The notes: generated by a model not told the origin, from the letters alone. A stretch of 64,000 nt of DNA from Tenacibaculum sp. 190524A05c (GCF_964036595.1 NZ_OZ038523.1:1742501-1806500); one strand, 5' to 3'; shown: positions 43,470 to 52,256, counted from the first letter of the stretch. Translations and numbers: made by a program.

Positions 43470-44087
43470 TTAGTAACTCATTATTGTTCCATAGTACAAT
43501 AATTGAAAGGTCTTGACATCTAACAACAAATAGTTCATCGACATCATAATACCGTAGTTTGATTTATCGTAAAATAGTTGTTCAAAATATGAGATTTGAT
43601 TACCATCATGATCATAATACTCGCCATTTGTTTTAAAATGATCTTGAGAAAAATTCTCTAATTGTGATAATCGATGCACATTTACTTGAACAGAAATATT
43701 GTACAAACTATCAATTTTAATTTTTAAGCGCTTTCCTTTTTTCGTTAAGCTTCCGTTATGTTTAAATAAAATTTTCTTGTAGAAATCCTCATCAAGTAAA
43801 TCGTATAAAACTCTTTCAGAATTTACTTCTTTCTGTGTTTTAATAATGAACTTAGATAAGTTATTCGCTAGTCGATTTAATTCTCCTAATCGAACTCTTG
43901 TTTTTTGAAACATCAACGGTTTTTCATCTGCTTGTTTTTCGAAGAAAGCTGTTCTACCTTCAATAACATCCTCAGAAACTTGAATTGACCTTACTAATGA
44001 TTTATGTGCACCGTAAGTAGAAAAATCATGCTGAGCATAATTAGTTAGGCAACTAAAGATAAGAAACAATGTTAATTTATAGAACAT
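43470..44087 (-). CDS. Exported protein, possibly GldM N-terminal-like
   Basis: A 205-aa exported protein (signal MFYKLTLFLIFSCLTNYA). The arrangement of long amphipathic helices and the segment DLLDEDFYKKILFKHNG followed by SLTKKGKRLKIKIDSL recalls the N-terminal periplasmic helices of gliding-motility protein GldM (DxLDxxFFKxxxxTxxG). It lacks the N-terminal membrane anchor and the beta domains of GldM, so at most it is a short relative. Weak assignment. Probably in operon with the small acidic protein. Confidence 0.55.
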   Translation of the reverse strand: MFYKLTLFLIFSCLTNYAQHDFSTYGAHKSLVRSIQVSEDVIEGRTAFFEKQADEKPLMFQKTRVRLGELNRLANNLSKFIIKTQKEVNSERVLYDLLDEDFYKKILFKHNGSLTKKGKRLKIKIDSLYNISVQVNVHRLSQLENFSQDHFKTNGEYYDHDGNQISYFEQLFYDKSNYGIMMSMNYLLLDVKTFQLLYYGTIMSY

Positions 44088-44220
44088 ACACTACGATATA
44101 AAGTACAAAATACAATAATTTAATTTTAAAACTAATCTTCTACAAAGATGTAGAACATACATTAACTATCTTCCTAACGTAGAATTTTGAAAAAAATTTA
44201 ATTAACCTTACTTTTAATAC

Positions 44221-44988
44221 ATGATTAAAAGTGATAATTTTTTAGACTACTGGTTAAATGGAGGCTTTGTTATTCTTAGTAGATATTTACTAACTGCAAG
44301 TATTGCTTTTTTATTGTTTTACATTCTTTTTAAAAAACAATTTTGGTTTCGAAAAATACAGAAGAAACTTCCTAAACTTAAAGATTACCAAAGAGATATA
44401 GGATATTCATTGATTTCTATTTCAATCTTTGCTACAGTATCTTTAATTATCTTTTTTTACTTAATATCTTATACTAACATTTATTTTGATTTCAACAAAT
44501 ACAGTATTGGTTACTACGTGTTCAGCTGGATTTGGATGTTATTTATACACGATACTTATTTTTATTGGATGCACCGAATGATGCATCACCCAAAACTGTA
44601 TAGAAAAGTGCATTTAATTCATCATAAATCAACAAACCCATCACCTTGGACAGCGTATGCTTTTCATCCACTAGAAGGATTTCTTGAAGCTTTAATTGCT
44701 CCTATTATAGCCTTCTCCTTACCAGTGCATATTTCAGCTTTTGGATTCTTCTTTCTATTTCAAATCATTTATAATGTCTACGGACATTTAGGATTTGAAC
44801 TGTACCCAAAAGGATTTCACAAAACTATTGTAGGTAAATGGATAAACACATCGGTATCCCATAATTTACATCATAAGAGATTCAATGGAAATTACGGATT
44901 ATACTTTCTTTTTTGGGATAGAATAATGGGAACAATCAGAGAAGATTACGATACTACCTTTGAAAAAACTACGGCTTCAGAAAATTAA
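44221..44988 (+). CDS. Sterol desaturase/fatty acid hydroxylase-family protein
   Basis: A 255-aa membrane di-iron oxygenase. It shows the histidine motifs HDTYFYWMHRMMHH, HLIHHKSTNPSPW, and NTSVSHNLHHKRFNGNYG that bind the iron pair, with four membrane helices around them. Likely substrates are lipid acyl chains, sterol-like molecules or carotenoids; the sequence does not decide between them. Given the isoprenoid genes around it, a carotenoid or hopanoid substrate is possible. Convergent with a 78-aa gene 1 bp away. Confidence 0.88.
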   Translation: MIKSDNFLDYWLNGGFVILSRYLLTASIAFLLFYILFKKQFWFRKIQKKLPKLKDYQRDIGYSLISISIFATVSLIIFFYLISYTNIYFDFNKYSIGYYVFSWIWMLFIHDTYFYWMHRMMHHPKLYRKVHLIHHKSTNPSPWTAYAFHPLEGFLEALIAPIIAFSLPVHISAFGFFFLFQIIYNVYGHLGFELYPKGFHKTIVGKWINTSVSHNLHHKRFNGNYGLYFLFWDRIMGTIREDYDTTFEKTTASEN

Positions 44989-44989
44989 T

Positions 44990-45226
44990 TTAGTCAGCCA
45001 ACTCACCACGATGTGGTTTTAAAGCATCTCTAAAAATTTTCATATTAGATTCATCTACAGTAATGAAAGCAATGGTATACATTTCATTTAATTGATTATG
45101 ATCAACCTCATGATAACTTAAATTCTCTAGTTGAGAAAATTCTTTTAAGTGAATGCAATGGTGTTTTGCAGTTTCTAGTGCATCAGGACCTTTAAAGTCC
45201 CAGATTAATTTAATCCTTCTTTCCAT
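44990..45226 (-). CDS. Small conserved protein, unknown function
   Basis: A 78-aa protein starting MERRIKLIWDFKGPDALETA. It contains His residues in KHHCIHLKEF and in HEVDHNQ, and a likely ferredoxin-like alpha/beta arrangement. No family was recognised. It lies between the convergent desaturase gene and a serine hydrolase gene on the same strand, separated from the latter by a terminator hairpin. Confidence 0.6.
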   Translation of the reverse strand: MERRIKLIWDFKGPDALETAKHHCIHLKEFSQLENLSYHEVDHNQLNEMYTIAFITVDESNMKIFRDALKPHRGELAD

Positions 45227-45233
45227 AACACAA

Positions 45234-45267
45234 AAATACCCAATTCATTTTTGAATTGAGTATTTTT
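45234..45267 (-). terminator. Terminator after the serine hydrolase gene
   Basis: CAATTCA and TGAATTG flanked by AAATAC/GTATTT arms form a hairpin with T-run on the minus strand. Confidence 0.7.
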
Positions 45268-45274
45268 CTAACAT

Positions 45275-46327
45275 CTACTTAAAGGTATAACGATACGCAT
45301 TTAAGACTCGTTTCATTTTCTTTACCATAGAACCTTTCCCACAATTAAAGGTTAACGCTATTGATAACTTTTCCTCAGGAAAATAGGCAGCCATAGATCT
45401 AAAACCATCAATTCTGCCGGTATGCCCATATATATCTGATCCTTTCATAGTACTAACAGCTATTCCCATTCCTAAATCGTCTCCAACTGGAGTTGTCATT
45501 GTTTTTAATGTTTGGTCTGAAAGAAATTCTCCACTAAACAAATCATTGTAGAATATATTAACCTCTCTTGCGGTAGAAATAATTCCTCCCGCTCCCATAG
45601 TTCCAGTTAAATTCGTTTGATAGGTTATTGGAGACCAATCTCCGTTTTCAGGAAAATAATCCATCGCTTCATTATTAGCAAGATTTAGTGTATCATTAAA
45701 TGAAGTTCTTTTTAAATTAAGCCTTTTGAAAATTCGGCGTTCTAAAATTTCTTCAAAGGATTTGTCTTCAATTTTCTCTGCTATGTAGGACAATAAAACA
45801 TAATTGGTATTTGAATACTCAGTCATTTTGTTCGGTTTAAAAACTGGCTTAAATTTCTTTATCCTAGCAATCATTTCTTTTCTACTTCTAGGCTCAGCAA
45901 TCCAAACTTCAAATGAAGGATCATTTGTTACATTATGTAAACCAGATCTATGAAGCAACAAATCTTTAATTGTTATTTCCTTTGCATTTACAATTCCAGG
46001 GAAAAACTCACCTAACTTTCTATTGAATGATATTTTTCCTTCATCTATTAATTGAAGAATAATTGTAGCTGTATACGTTTTTGAGATCGAACCAATCCAA
46101 TATCGAGTATTCTCGTTTGCCCTTTCCTTACTTTCCATTTTCTTATAACCGAAAGAGGAATTATAAATCTCTGCTCCTTGTTTAAAGATGGAGATTGTTC
46201 CCATGGCTTCCTTATTGGTTTCCATTTCTAACAGAAGTTCATCTAATGTTTGCTTTTTTGAGCAACTTGCAAAAAAACTAAATAAAACAAATAGAAATAG
46301 AAACCTTAGAATTCTACTAAGGTTCAT
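45275..46327 (-). CDS. Class C beta-lactamase-related serine hydrolase (lipoprotein)
   Basis: A 350-aa lipoprotein (signal ending FSFFASC). It has the serine beta-lactamase/PBP fold of the AmpC-like family: nucleophile in GSISKTYTA (SxxK), Tyr in TEYSNTNYVLL (YxN) and the third motif GHTGRIDG. Members of this family are mostly esterases, D-aminopeptidases or amidases rather than resistance enzymes. It lies 6 bp downstream of an ExbB-like membrane protein gene, so the two form an operon. Confidence 0.9.
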   Translation of the reverse strand: MNLSRILRFLFLFVLFSFFASCSKKQTLDELLLEMETNKEAMGTISIFKQGAEIYNSSFGYKKMESKERANENTRYWIGSISKTYTATIILQLIDEGKISFNRKLGEFFPGIVNAKEITIKDLLLHRSGLHNVTNDPSFEVWIAEPRSRKEMIARIKKFKPVFKPNKMTEYSNTNYVLLSYIAEKIEDKSFEEILERRIFKRLNLKRTSFNDTLNLANNEAMDYFPENGDWSPITYQTNLTGTMGAGGIISTAREVNIFYNDLFSGEFLSDQTLKTMTTPVGDDLGMGIAVSTMKGSDIYGHTGRIDGFRSMAAYFPEEKLSIALTFNCGKGSMVKKMKRVLNAYRYTFK

Positions 46328-46333
46328 ATGTAA

Positions 46334-46708
46334 TTATTTATTTCTATTCTTTATAGCTAAAGCTATCAAAATAAATCTCCCCACTAAAAACACAAACATT
46401 CCAAATGTTGGGGACAGTAATCCAATTTTCAGTCCACCAGCCAAAACAGAAGTACTAACGCTAGTAGCTATAGCTATCATATCGAATGCCTCAATTAATC
46501 CAATCATCATTCCGAAAAACCCCCATACTAAGGCAAATAAACTTAAATGGCTTAAAATTTCACTAAGTTTACCTTTCTCATCTTTCCCCATAAACATAAG
46601 CACCCCAATTCCAATACAAACAAAAAACAAAATCAAAATAGGATACATAAAAACTGGACCACCCTCTTGCATTCTTTTTGAAACTTCACCGATAATTAAA
46701 AAATTCAT
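46334..46708 (-). CDS. ExbB/TolQ/MotA-like membrane protein, solitary
   Basis: A 124-aa protein with three membrane helices. The beginning MQEGGPVFMYPILILFFVCI and the Gly-rich helix pair (LFALVWGFFGMMIGLIEAFD, VSTSVLAGGLKIGLLSPTFG) match the channel-forming part of ExbB/TolQ/MotA proteins. It lacks the long N-terminal and cytoplasmic parts of full ExbB (about 230 aa), and no ExbD gene adjoins it. It may form a small channel-like relative; the partner is unknown. It precedes the serine hydrolase gene by 6 bp. Confidence 0.7.
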   Translation of the reverse strand: MNFLIIGEVSKRMQEGGPVFMYPILILFFVCIGIGVLMFMGKDEKGKLSEILSHLSLFALVWGFFGMMIGLIEAFDMIAIATSVSTSVLAGGLKIGLLSPTFGMFVFLVGRFILIALAIKNRNK

Positions 46709-46822
46709 AGTTATAATTTTTAAAGTTAATATGACCCAAAAGTATCCTAAGAGCGAACTCTATTTTACTTAATTCGATGCTCTACAAATCTATCATTAAT
46801 TTCTACCGATTTTTAACTGTTT

Positions 46823-46855
46823 TTTGACAAACTGTCGAAAACCATTCTATTTTTG
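46823..46855 (+). promoter_or_regulatory. Promoter of the LytS/LytTR pair
   Basis: TTTG (46823-46826), a 21-bp spacer and TATTTTTG (46848-46855) match the Bacteroidota consensus. Two direct repeats AACTGT (46815-46820 and 46830-46835) flank the -33 element and may be a LytTR autoregulatory site. Confidence 0.6.
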
Positions 46856-46907
46856 CATTCTATCGCAACAATTTTATTTTTAATTTTAAAAAGATGATAT
46901 TGCAGAG

Positions 46908-47969
46908 ATGAATAAAACTCAAAGGTTTTTAGTAAAACTTGTTTTTAAAATTATAGCTCACTCATCATTTTGGATTGGAGTATATTTTTTCTTTACTTTT
47001 TATTTAGGATATGGTAGTAGTAATACCGATTACATAAATCATTTTGCGAAATTTCTTTTACCCGTAACAATAGGATTAGGCTACTTTTTTTTATACTTTT
47101 TATTACCTAAATATCTTTATTCAAAAAAATACTTACTTTTTTTACTTTATTCGACATATACATTTATCATTTCATTCTTCTTTATCATTTTATCCATTTT
47201 ATATGGAATGGTATTTTCACATCAATTTACAAACGATGAGCCATCACCTCTTACTAAAACTGTACCATATATAGTATTTGGTATTTATTTTATCATTGTA
47301 ATAATAATAGCAATTGGACTCATAATTAATAATTATAAATCCACACTAAAAAGTGAAGATTTAAAGAATAAATTTTTAGCAACCCAACTACAACTTAAAG
47401 AACAGGAGTTAAAGTATTTAAAAATGCAAATACACCCTCATTTCTTGTTTAATACGCTAAACACGCTTTATGGATTTGCTTTAAAAAAATCAGATAAAAC
47501 TCCAGAAGTTATATTGAAATTATCAGGTTTACTCGACTATATTTTATACCAAGTAAATAAACCAAATGTACTTTTAGAAGATGAAATACAACACATTAAA
47601 AATTATATTTCCTTAGAGAAAATTCGGTTTCAAGATAACTTGATGATTGATTTCAATTACGACAATAATCGCAAAGATATTTTGATTCCTCCAATGCTAC
47701 TCTTACCTTTTGTGGAAAATGCCTTTAAACATGGAATTCAAATAAACGGTATTCTATCCATACAATTAAATATTGTTTTAGATACTGAAAACTTAATTTT
47801 TGAGTGTCAAAATTCAATGAAATCAAATCAAGTAAAAAATGGTGGGATTGGACTAACCAACATAAAAGAAAGATTACAAATGCTTTTTAATAACAACTAT
47901 AAACTTTTAATTTCTGAAGATCAAAATCAGTTTAAAGTCTATCTAAAAATTCCTATTAAAAATGAGTAA
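46908..47969 (+). CDS. LytS-type sensor histidine kinase
   Basis: A 353-aa histidine kinase of the His_kinase (LytS/YehU) type. Four membrane helices (about 10-140) form the sensor, followed by a coiled-coil linker. The phosphoacceptor His lies in IHPHFLFNTLNTLYGFA (about residue 173), and the ATPase region contains LLLPFVENAFKHG (N box) and GGIGLTNIKERLQML. It lacks a large extracytoplasmic domain, so it probably senses something within the membrane. It overlaps the response-regulator gene by 8 bp. Confidence 0.94.
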   Translation: MNKTQRFLVKLVFKIIAHSSFWIGVYFFFTFYLGYGSSNTDYINHFAKFLLPVTIGLGYFFLYFLLPKYLYSKKYLLFLLYSTYTFIISFFFIILSILYGMVFSHQFTNDEPSPLTKTVPYIVFGIYFIIVIIIAIGLIINNYKSTLKSEDLKNKFLATQLQLKEQELKYLKMQIHPHFLFNTLNTLYGFALKKSDKTPEVILKLSGLLDYILYQVNKPNVLLEDEIQHIKNYISLEKIRFQDNLMIDFNYDNNRKDILIPPMLLLPFVENAFKHGIQINGILSIQLNIVLDTENLIFECQNSMKSNQVKNGGIGLTNIKERLQMLFNNNYKLLISEDQNQFKVYLKIPIKNE

Positions 47970-48669
47970 TAAATTTAAATGTGTTGTAGTAGACGATGAA
48001 CCAATTGCTAGAGAAATTATTGAAAGTTTTATTCATAAAACACCTAATTTGGAATTAATAGGTAGTTTTCAAAATGCCGTTGAAACCCTTAATTTTTCAG
48101 ACAAAGACAATGTTGATGTTTACTTTTTAGATATAAATATGCCCGAAATCAACGGATTGAGTTTAGCTAAAATCATCAATAAAAAAGCACATATCATTTT
48201 TACCACTGCTTACCGAGATTACGCAATTGACGGTTTTGATTTGAATGTCATCGATTATTTACTGAAACCAATTGCTTTTGACCGGTTTTTACAAGCCATA
48301 GAAAAAATCCCGTCACCGAATAAAATCAAAACTGCTGTATCGAACTCTGACTTACATAATGATTTTATATTCGTTCGTTCTGAAAGGAAAATGATTAAAG
48401 TTTTTTATCACGATATAACATACGTAGAAAGCTTAAGTGATTATTTAAAAATCCATTTATCCGATCAAGTTTTAATTACAAGAGAAACAATTACCAATAT
48501 TTCAAATAAATTACCTGAGAAATTATTTCTAAGAATTCATAGATCATATATCATTTCAATTCAAAAAATTCACTCTTACACTAATGAATTTATTGAAGTT
48601 TCTAACAAAGCATTGCCTATTAGCAGAAGCTTCAAAGAAAGTGTACTTCAAAAATTAGCTGAAATGTAA
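47962..48669 (+). CDS. LytTR-family response regulator
   Basis: A 235-aa regulator with a receiver domain (1-120: CVVVDDEPIAREII, phospho-acceptor Asp in FLDINMPEINGLS at about 55, Lys in DYLLKPIAF) and a LytTR DNA-binding domain (about 135-235: FVRSERKMIKVFYHDITYVE, RIHRSYIISIQKI, LPISRSFKE). It pairs with the kinase upstream, with an 8-bp overlap. The targets are not evident; autoregulation is possible from the repeats in the upstream promoter. Confidence 0.95.
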   Translation: MSNKFKCVVVDDEPIAREIIESFIHKTPNLELIGSFQNAVETLNFSDKDNVDVYFLDINMPEINGLSLAKIINKKAHIIFTTAYRDYAIDGFDLNVIDYLLKPIAFDRFLQAIEKIPSPNKIKTAVSNSDLHNDFIFVRSERKMIKVFYHDITYVESLSDYLKIHLSDQVLITRETITNISNKLPEKLFLRIHRSYIISIQKIHSYTNEFIEVSNKALPISRSFKESVLQKLAEM

Positions 48670-48702
48670 GCTAAGCTATATCTTTACAAAAAATTTGAAA
48701 TT

Positions 48703-49782
48703 TTGAATACTACGGACTTTACTTTTAAAGGAAACACAAAAAACATAGAAAAAGCAACTTACACTTGGCAAACTCCAAGTAATATCGCATTAGTAAAATA
48801 CTGGGGAAAAAGTGAACCTCAATTACCTAAGAATGCTTCTATTAGTTTTACTTTAAATAATTGTCATACTACTACAAAAATCGAGTTTACTAAAATCAAA
48901 AAAAGTAACAATCCTCAATTCGAACTGTATTTTGAAGGTAAAAAGAAGGATGATTTTAAACCTAAAATTTCTAAATTTTTTGATCGAATTAAAGAATATT
49001 GTTCTTACATATTCGAATATAAAATGGTTATAAGCTCAGAGAATTCTTTTCCACACAGTAGTGGAATTGCATCTTCTGCTAGTGGAATGAGCGCTATTGC
49101 AATGTGCTTACTAAACTTAGAAAAAGAACTTAACCCAGATATGTCCGATGATTATTTCAATCAAAAAGCGTCATTCTTGGCTAGGCTTGGTTCTGGAAGC
49201 GCAAGCAGAAGTATTGAAGGTCCTCTTGTAGTTTGGGGAGAACACCCAGAAATCGAAGGTAGCTCTGATTTATTCGGAGTAAGATTCCCTTATCATGTGC
49301 ATAAAGTTTTTCAAAATTATCAAGACACTATTTTGTTAGTAGATAAAGGAGAGAAACAAGTTTCGAGTACAGTTGGACACAATTTAATGCATAATCATCC
49401 GTATGCAGAAAATCGTTTTAAACAAGCAAACGACAACCTAAGTAAGCTTTCCAAAATTTTACAAGCTGGAGACATTAAGGAGTTTATAAATTTAGTTGAA
49501 AGTGAAGCATTAACTCTACATGCGATGATGCTTACAAGTAATCCTTATTTCATTTTAATGAAACCCAACACTTTAAACATTATTAATGAAATATGGAAAT
49601 ATCGCGAGGAAACAAACAGCAATGTATGTTTTACTCTTGATGCTGGAGCTAATGTACACATGTTATATCCTGAAAACGAGAAAGATAAAATTAAAAACCT
49701 AATAGACAGCAAGTTAAAAGGTTTTTGCCAAAAAAATCATTATATTTGTGATAGTACCGGTTTAGGTGCAAAAAATATATAA
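48703..49782 (+). CDS. mvaD: Diphosphomevalonate decarboxylase, TTG start
   Basis: GHMP-fold enzyme that converts mevalonate diphosphate to isopentenyl diphosphate with ATP. The 359-aa protein has WQTPSNIALVKYWGKSEP at the N-terminus, the phosphate-binding loop FPHSSGIASSASGMSAIAM, the SGSASRSIEGPLVVWGEH segment and the catalytic Asp in FTLDAGANVHMLYP. The start is TTG at 48703, with a near-consensus box TATCTTTA at 48679-48686. It shares the pathway with genes at 37999 and 50349. Some related enzymes act on mevalonate phosphate instead, which sequence alone cannot exclude. Confidence 0.93.
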   Translation: MNTTDFTFKGNTKNIEKATYTWQTPSNIALVKYWGKSEPQLPKNASISFTLNNCHTTTKIEFTKIKKSNNPQFELYFEGKKKDDFKPKISKFFDRIKEYCSYIFEYKMVISSENSFPHSSGIASSASGMSAIAMCLLNLEKELNPDMSDDYFNQKASFLARLGSGSASRSIEGPLVVWGEHPEIEGSSDLFGVRFPYHVHKVFQNYQDTILLVDKGEKQVSSTVGHNLMHNHPYAENRFKQANDNLSKLSKILQAGDIKEFINLVESEALTLHAMMLTSNPYFILMKPNTLNIINEIWKYREETNSNVCFTLDAGANVHMLYPENEKDKIKNLIDSKLKGFCQKNHYICDSTGLGAKNI

Positions 49783-49803
49783 TCTTTATAACTCCCCTTA
49801 CAT

Positions 49804-50301
49804 ATGAAAAAAGTTACTCAATTTTTAACCTTTTTCTTCATAGGGTTTATTGTTTTATCTAGTTATGGCCAAAAAACAGTTTGGTTTGATGAAAATTGGC
49901 AAGAAACTTCTGAAGATAAAAGTGTTTACTACAGACCACAGCCAAAAAAAGTAAAAAGCGGATATTGGATTGTTGACTACTATAAAAATGGTCAAATTCA
50001 AATGGAAGGTTTCAGTTCGGTAAACGAACCTAACAAAGAACAATTCGACGGACTAGTTACCTACTATCATCAAAATGGCAAGCCTTTTCATAAAGCCAAT
50101 TATAAAAACGGAAAACTTCAAGGTGTTCGAAAAGTGTTTTATGAGTCTGGTGAGCTAAAAGAACAAGGTCGTTACAAGAATGGAAAACGACAAGGAATTT
50201 GGAAAACTTTCTACAAAAACGGAAAAATCAAAATAAAAGGAAAATACAAAGACAACGAAAAGGTTGGTGTTTGGAAAACCTTTTATAAAAATGAATATTA
50301 A
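49804..50301 (+). CDS. Exported YwqK/MORN-repeat protein
   Basis: A 165-aa exported protein (signal MKKVTQFLTFFFIGFIVLSS). From about residue 55 it carries four or five MORN-like YwqK repeats: YYKNGQIQMEGF, YYHQNGKPFHKANYKNGK, FYESGELKEQGRYKNGK and FYKNGKIKIKGKYKDNE. The family is often labelled toxin-antitoxin antitoxin YwqK, but no toxin adjoins it and it is exported, so an antitoxin role is doubtful. It lies between two mevalonate genes. Confidence 0.85.
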   Translation: MKKVTQFLTFFFIGFIVLSSYGQKTVWFDENWQETSEDKSVYYRPQPKKVKSGYWIVDYYKNGQIQMEGFSSVNEPNKEQFDGLVTYYHQNGKPFHKANYKNGKLQGVRKVFYESGELKEQGRYKNGKRQGIWKTFYKNGKIKIKGKYKDNEKVGVWKTFYKNEY

Positions 50302-50328
50302 GTATATATAAAAATATACTTATCTTTG
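50300..50328 (+). promoter_or_regulatory. Mevalonate kinase promoter with adjacent inverted repeat
   Basis: AAGTATAT and ATATACTT form an inverted repeat (50300-50321, 6-bp spacer) abutting the -7 box TATCTTTG (50321-50328). The repeat could be an operator, or only AT-rich symmetry. Confidence 0.45.
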
Positions 50329-50348
50329 TATGTAAAACTTAGAAATAG

Positions 50349-51275
50349 ATGAAAGGACCTCTTTTTTATGCCAAAATCTTACTTTTTGGTGAATACGGAA
50401 TCATAAAAGATTCTAAAGGTTTAGCAATTCCTTTTAATTCATATAAAGGAGCTTTAAAAATGGCTCAGAATTTAACTGGAGAAGCAAAAAAATCTAATCA
50501 AAATCTGAATTCATTTTATGAATACTTGAAAGGACTAGATATTAATTTAGTTTCTTTTAATTTAGATAACTTGAAAGAAGACATTTCTTCAGGAATGTAT
50601 TTTGATTCATCTATTCCTCAAGGATACGGAATTGGTAGTTCTGGTGCTTTAGTCGCTTCTATTTACGACAAATATGCAAACGATAAAATCACAGTTTTAG
50701 AGAATTTAACTAGAGATAAACTGATCAAATTGAAAGAAATTTTTTCAATGATGGAATCTTTTTTCCACGGAAAAAGTTCAGGATTAGATCCTTTAAATTC
50801 TTATCTAAGTTTACCTATCCTTATCAATTCAAAAGAAAACATCGAAGCAACTGGAATTCCTTCTCAAAAAGAAGGTAAAGGAGCTGTTTTCTTATTAGAC
50901 TCTGAACAAGTTGGAGAAACTGAACCAATGGTTAACATTTTCATGAATAAAATGAAAAATGAAGGTTTCCGTAAAATGCTTAACGAAGAGTTTGTCACTT
51001 ACACAGATGCTTGTATTGAAGATTTCCTTAAAGGAAATGTTTCTTCACTTTTCGGAAATGTAAAGAAACTATCTAAAGTTGTTTTAGCTAATTTCAAACC
51101 TATGATTCCGAATGCTTTTCACAAAGTTTGGGAAAAAGGAATCCAAACTAACGACTACTATTTAAAACTTTGCGGTTCTGGTGGTGGTGGATATATTTTA
51201 GGATTCACTGAAGATTTTGAAAAAGCCAAGCAAAGTTTAAAAAACTACAAATTAGAAATTGTATATAGATTTTAA
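50349..51275 (+). CDS. mvk: Mevalonate kinase-like GHMP kinase
   Basis: A 308-aa GHMP kinase: FYAKILLFGEYGIIKDSKG at the N-terminus, the phosphate loop PQGYGIGSSGALVASIY, SGLDPLNSYLSLP with the likely catalytic Asp, and the C-terminal LKLCGSGGGGYILGF. These are the features of mevalonate kinase, which phosphorylates mevalonate. The next gene, 3 bp away, is a UbiA-type prenyltransferase, so the two form an isoprenoid operon. Confidence 0.9.
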   Translation: MKGPLFYAKILLFGEYGIIKDSKGLAIPFNSYKGALKMAQNLTGEAKKSNQNLNSFYEYLKGLDINLVSFNLDNLKEDISSGMYFDSSIPQGYGIGSSGALVASIYDKYANDKITVLENLTRDKLIKLKEIFSMMESFFHGKSSGLDPLNSYLSLPILINSKENIEATGIPSQKEGKGAVFLLDSEQVGETEPMVNIFMNKMKNEGFRKMLNEEFVTYTDACIEDFLKGNVSSLFGNVKKLSKVVLANFKPMIPNAFHKVWEKGIQTNDYYLKLCGSGGGGYILGFTEDFEKAKQSLKNYKLEIVYRF

Positions 51276-51278
51276 TCT

Positions 51279-52199
51279 ATGCCTACATCCTCAAACAGTA
51301 ATAGATTAGGACTAAAATTCTTAAGTCTTTTTTCTGTTGTACGAGGTTACAACATATTGGTTTTAATTGCCGCTCAATACCTAGCTGCAATATTTATATT
51401 CTCCGAACACAAAACGGTATTTCCTGTTTTGTTAGATTGGCATTTACTGTATTTAGTATTAGCCACTGTATCTGTGGTTGCCGCTGGATATATCATCAAC
51501 AACTTTTATGATGTTAAAGCAGACAGAATCAATCGTCCATTAAAATCTGGACTTGACGCACAAATCAAACAGGAAACAAAACTATCTCTTTACTTTTTAT
51601 TGAATTTCATCGGTTTTGCCTTTGGATGGTTAGTTTCATGGAGAGCTGCTTTGTTCTTTGCCATGTACATATTCGGTATATGGTTTTATTCACATAAATT
51701 AAAGAAGTATCCACTTGTTGGATTAATATCCGCAACGGTCCTTACCATTCTACCTTTCTTTGTGGTATTTGTTCACTTTAAAAATTTCTCTAACGTAATT
51801 TTTATACATGCTATTTTCCTATTCCTTGTAATTATGGTAAGAGAATTAATAAAGGATTTAGAAAATATAAAAGGTGCATTAGTCAATAACTATAAAACGT
51901 TTCCTGTTTCCTACGGAGAACAAAAAACTAAACAGTTTATTGCTTTTCTAATTTCTTTAGCCTTTGCTCCTACTATTCTTTTATTTAGTTATCCAGGAAT
52001 CTCATATATGAAATATTACTTCTATTTCGCCTGTGCGATTCTAGTATTTATTGCATTTTATATTTTTAAAGCTAGTAATAAGAAGCAATATCAACTACTA
52101 CATAACATATTAAAAATCTTATTATTAGTTGGAGTTTTTAGTTTATTATTAATTGACAAATCATTACTTTTAGATAAAGTAATTGACAAACTGAGTTGA
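51279..52199 (+). CDS. UbiA-family prenyltransferase (GGGP-transferase type)
   Basis: A 306-aa membrane prenyltransferase with about eight helices. The first Asp-rich motif is NNFYDVKADRINRPLKSG and the second VRELIKDLENIKGA. Flavobacterial members are usually labelled geranylgeranylglycerol-phosphate geranylgeranyltransferase; menaquinone or heme-O prenylation are alternatives that sequence alone does not exclude. Placed 3 bp after mevalonate kinase, it likely uses isoprenoid diphosphates made from this pathway. Confidence 0.85.
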   Translation: MPTSSNSNRLGLKFLSLFSVVRGYNILVLIAAQYLAAIFIFSEHKTVFPVLLDWHLLYLVLATVSVVAAGYIINNFYDVKADRINRPLKSGLDAQIKQETKLSLYFLLNFIGFAFGWLVSWRAALFFAMYIFGIWFYSHKLKKYPLVGLISATVLTILPFFVVFVHFKNFSNVIFIHAIFLFLVIMVRELIKDLENIKGALVNNYKTFPVSYGEQKTKQFIAFLISLAFAPTILLFSYPGISYMKYYFYFACAILVFIAFYIFKASNKKQYQLLHNILKILLLVGVFSLLLIDKSLLLDKVIDKLS

Positions 52200-52256
52200 T
52201 CAATAATTTTAGTGAATTTTTCACAACTTTGGTAACTGAAAACCAAATATTTGAAT

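Noticed and set aside
45275..46327. Beta-lactamase resistance gene
   Set aside because: The AmpC-like fold is shared by many esterases and peptidases, and there is no BlaI/BlaR or AmpR linkage at this site.
46188..46772. 194-codon plus-strand ORF
   Set aside because: It runs antisense through the serine hydrolase and ExbB-like genes, both of which have clear motifs; it is a shadow.
49804..50301. Toxin-antitoxin system suggested by YwqK name
   Set aside because: No toxin gene adjoins it and the protein carries a signal peptide; MORN-like repeats alone do not support an antitoxin role.
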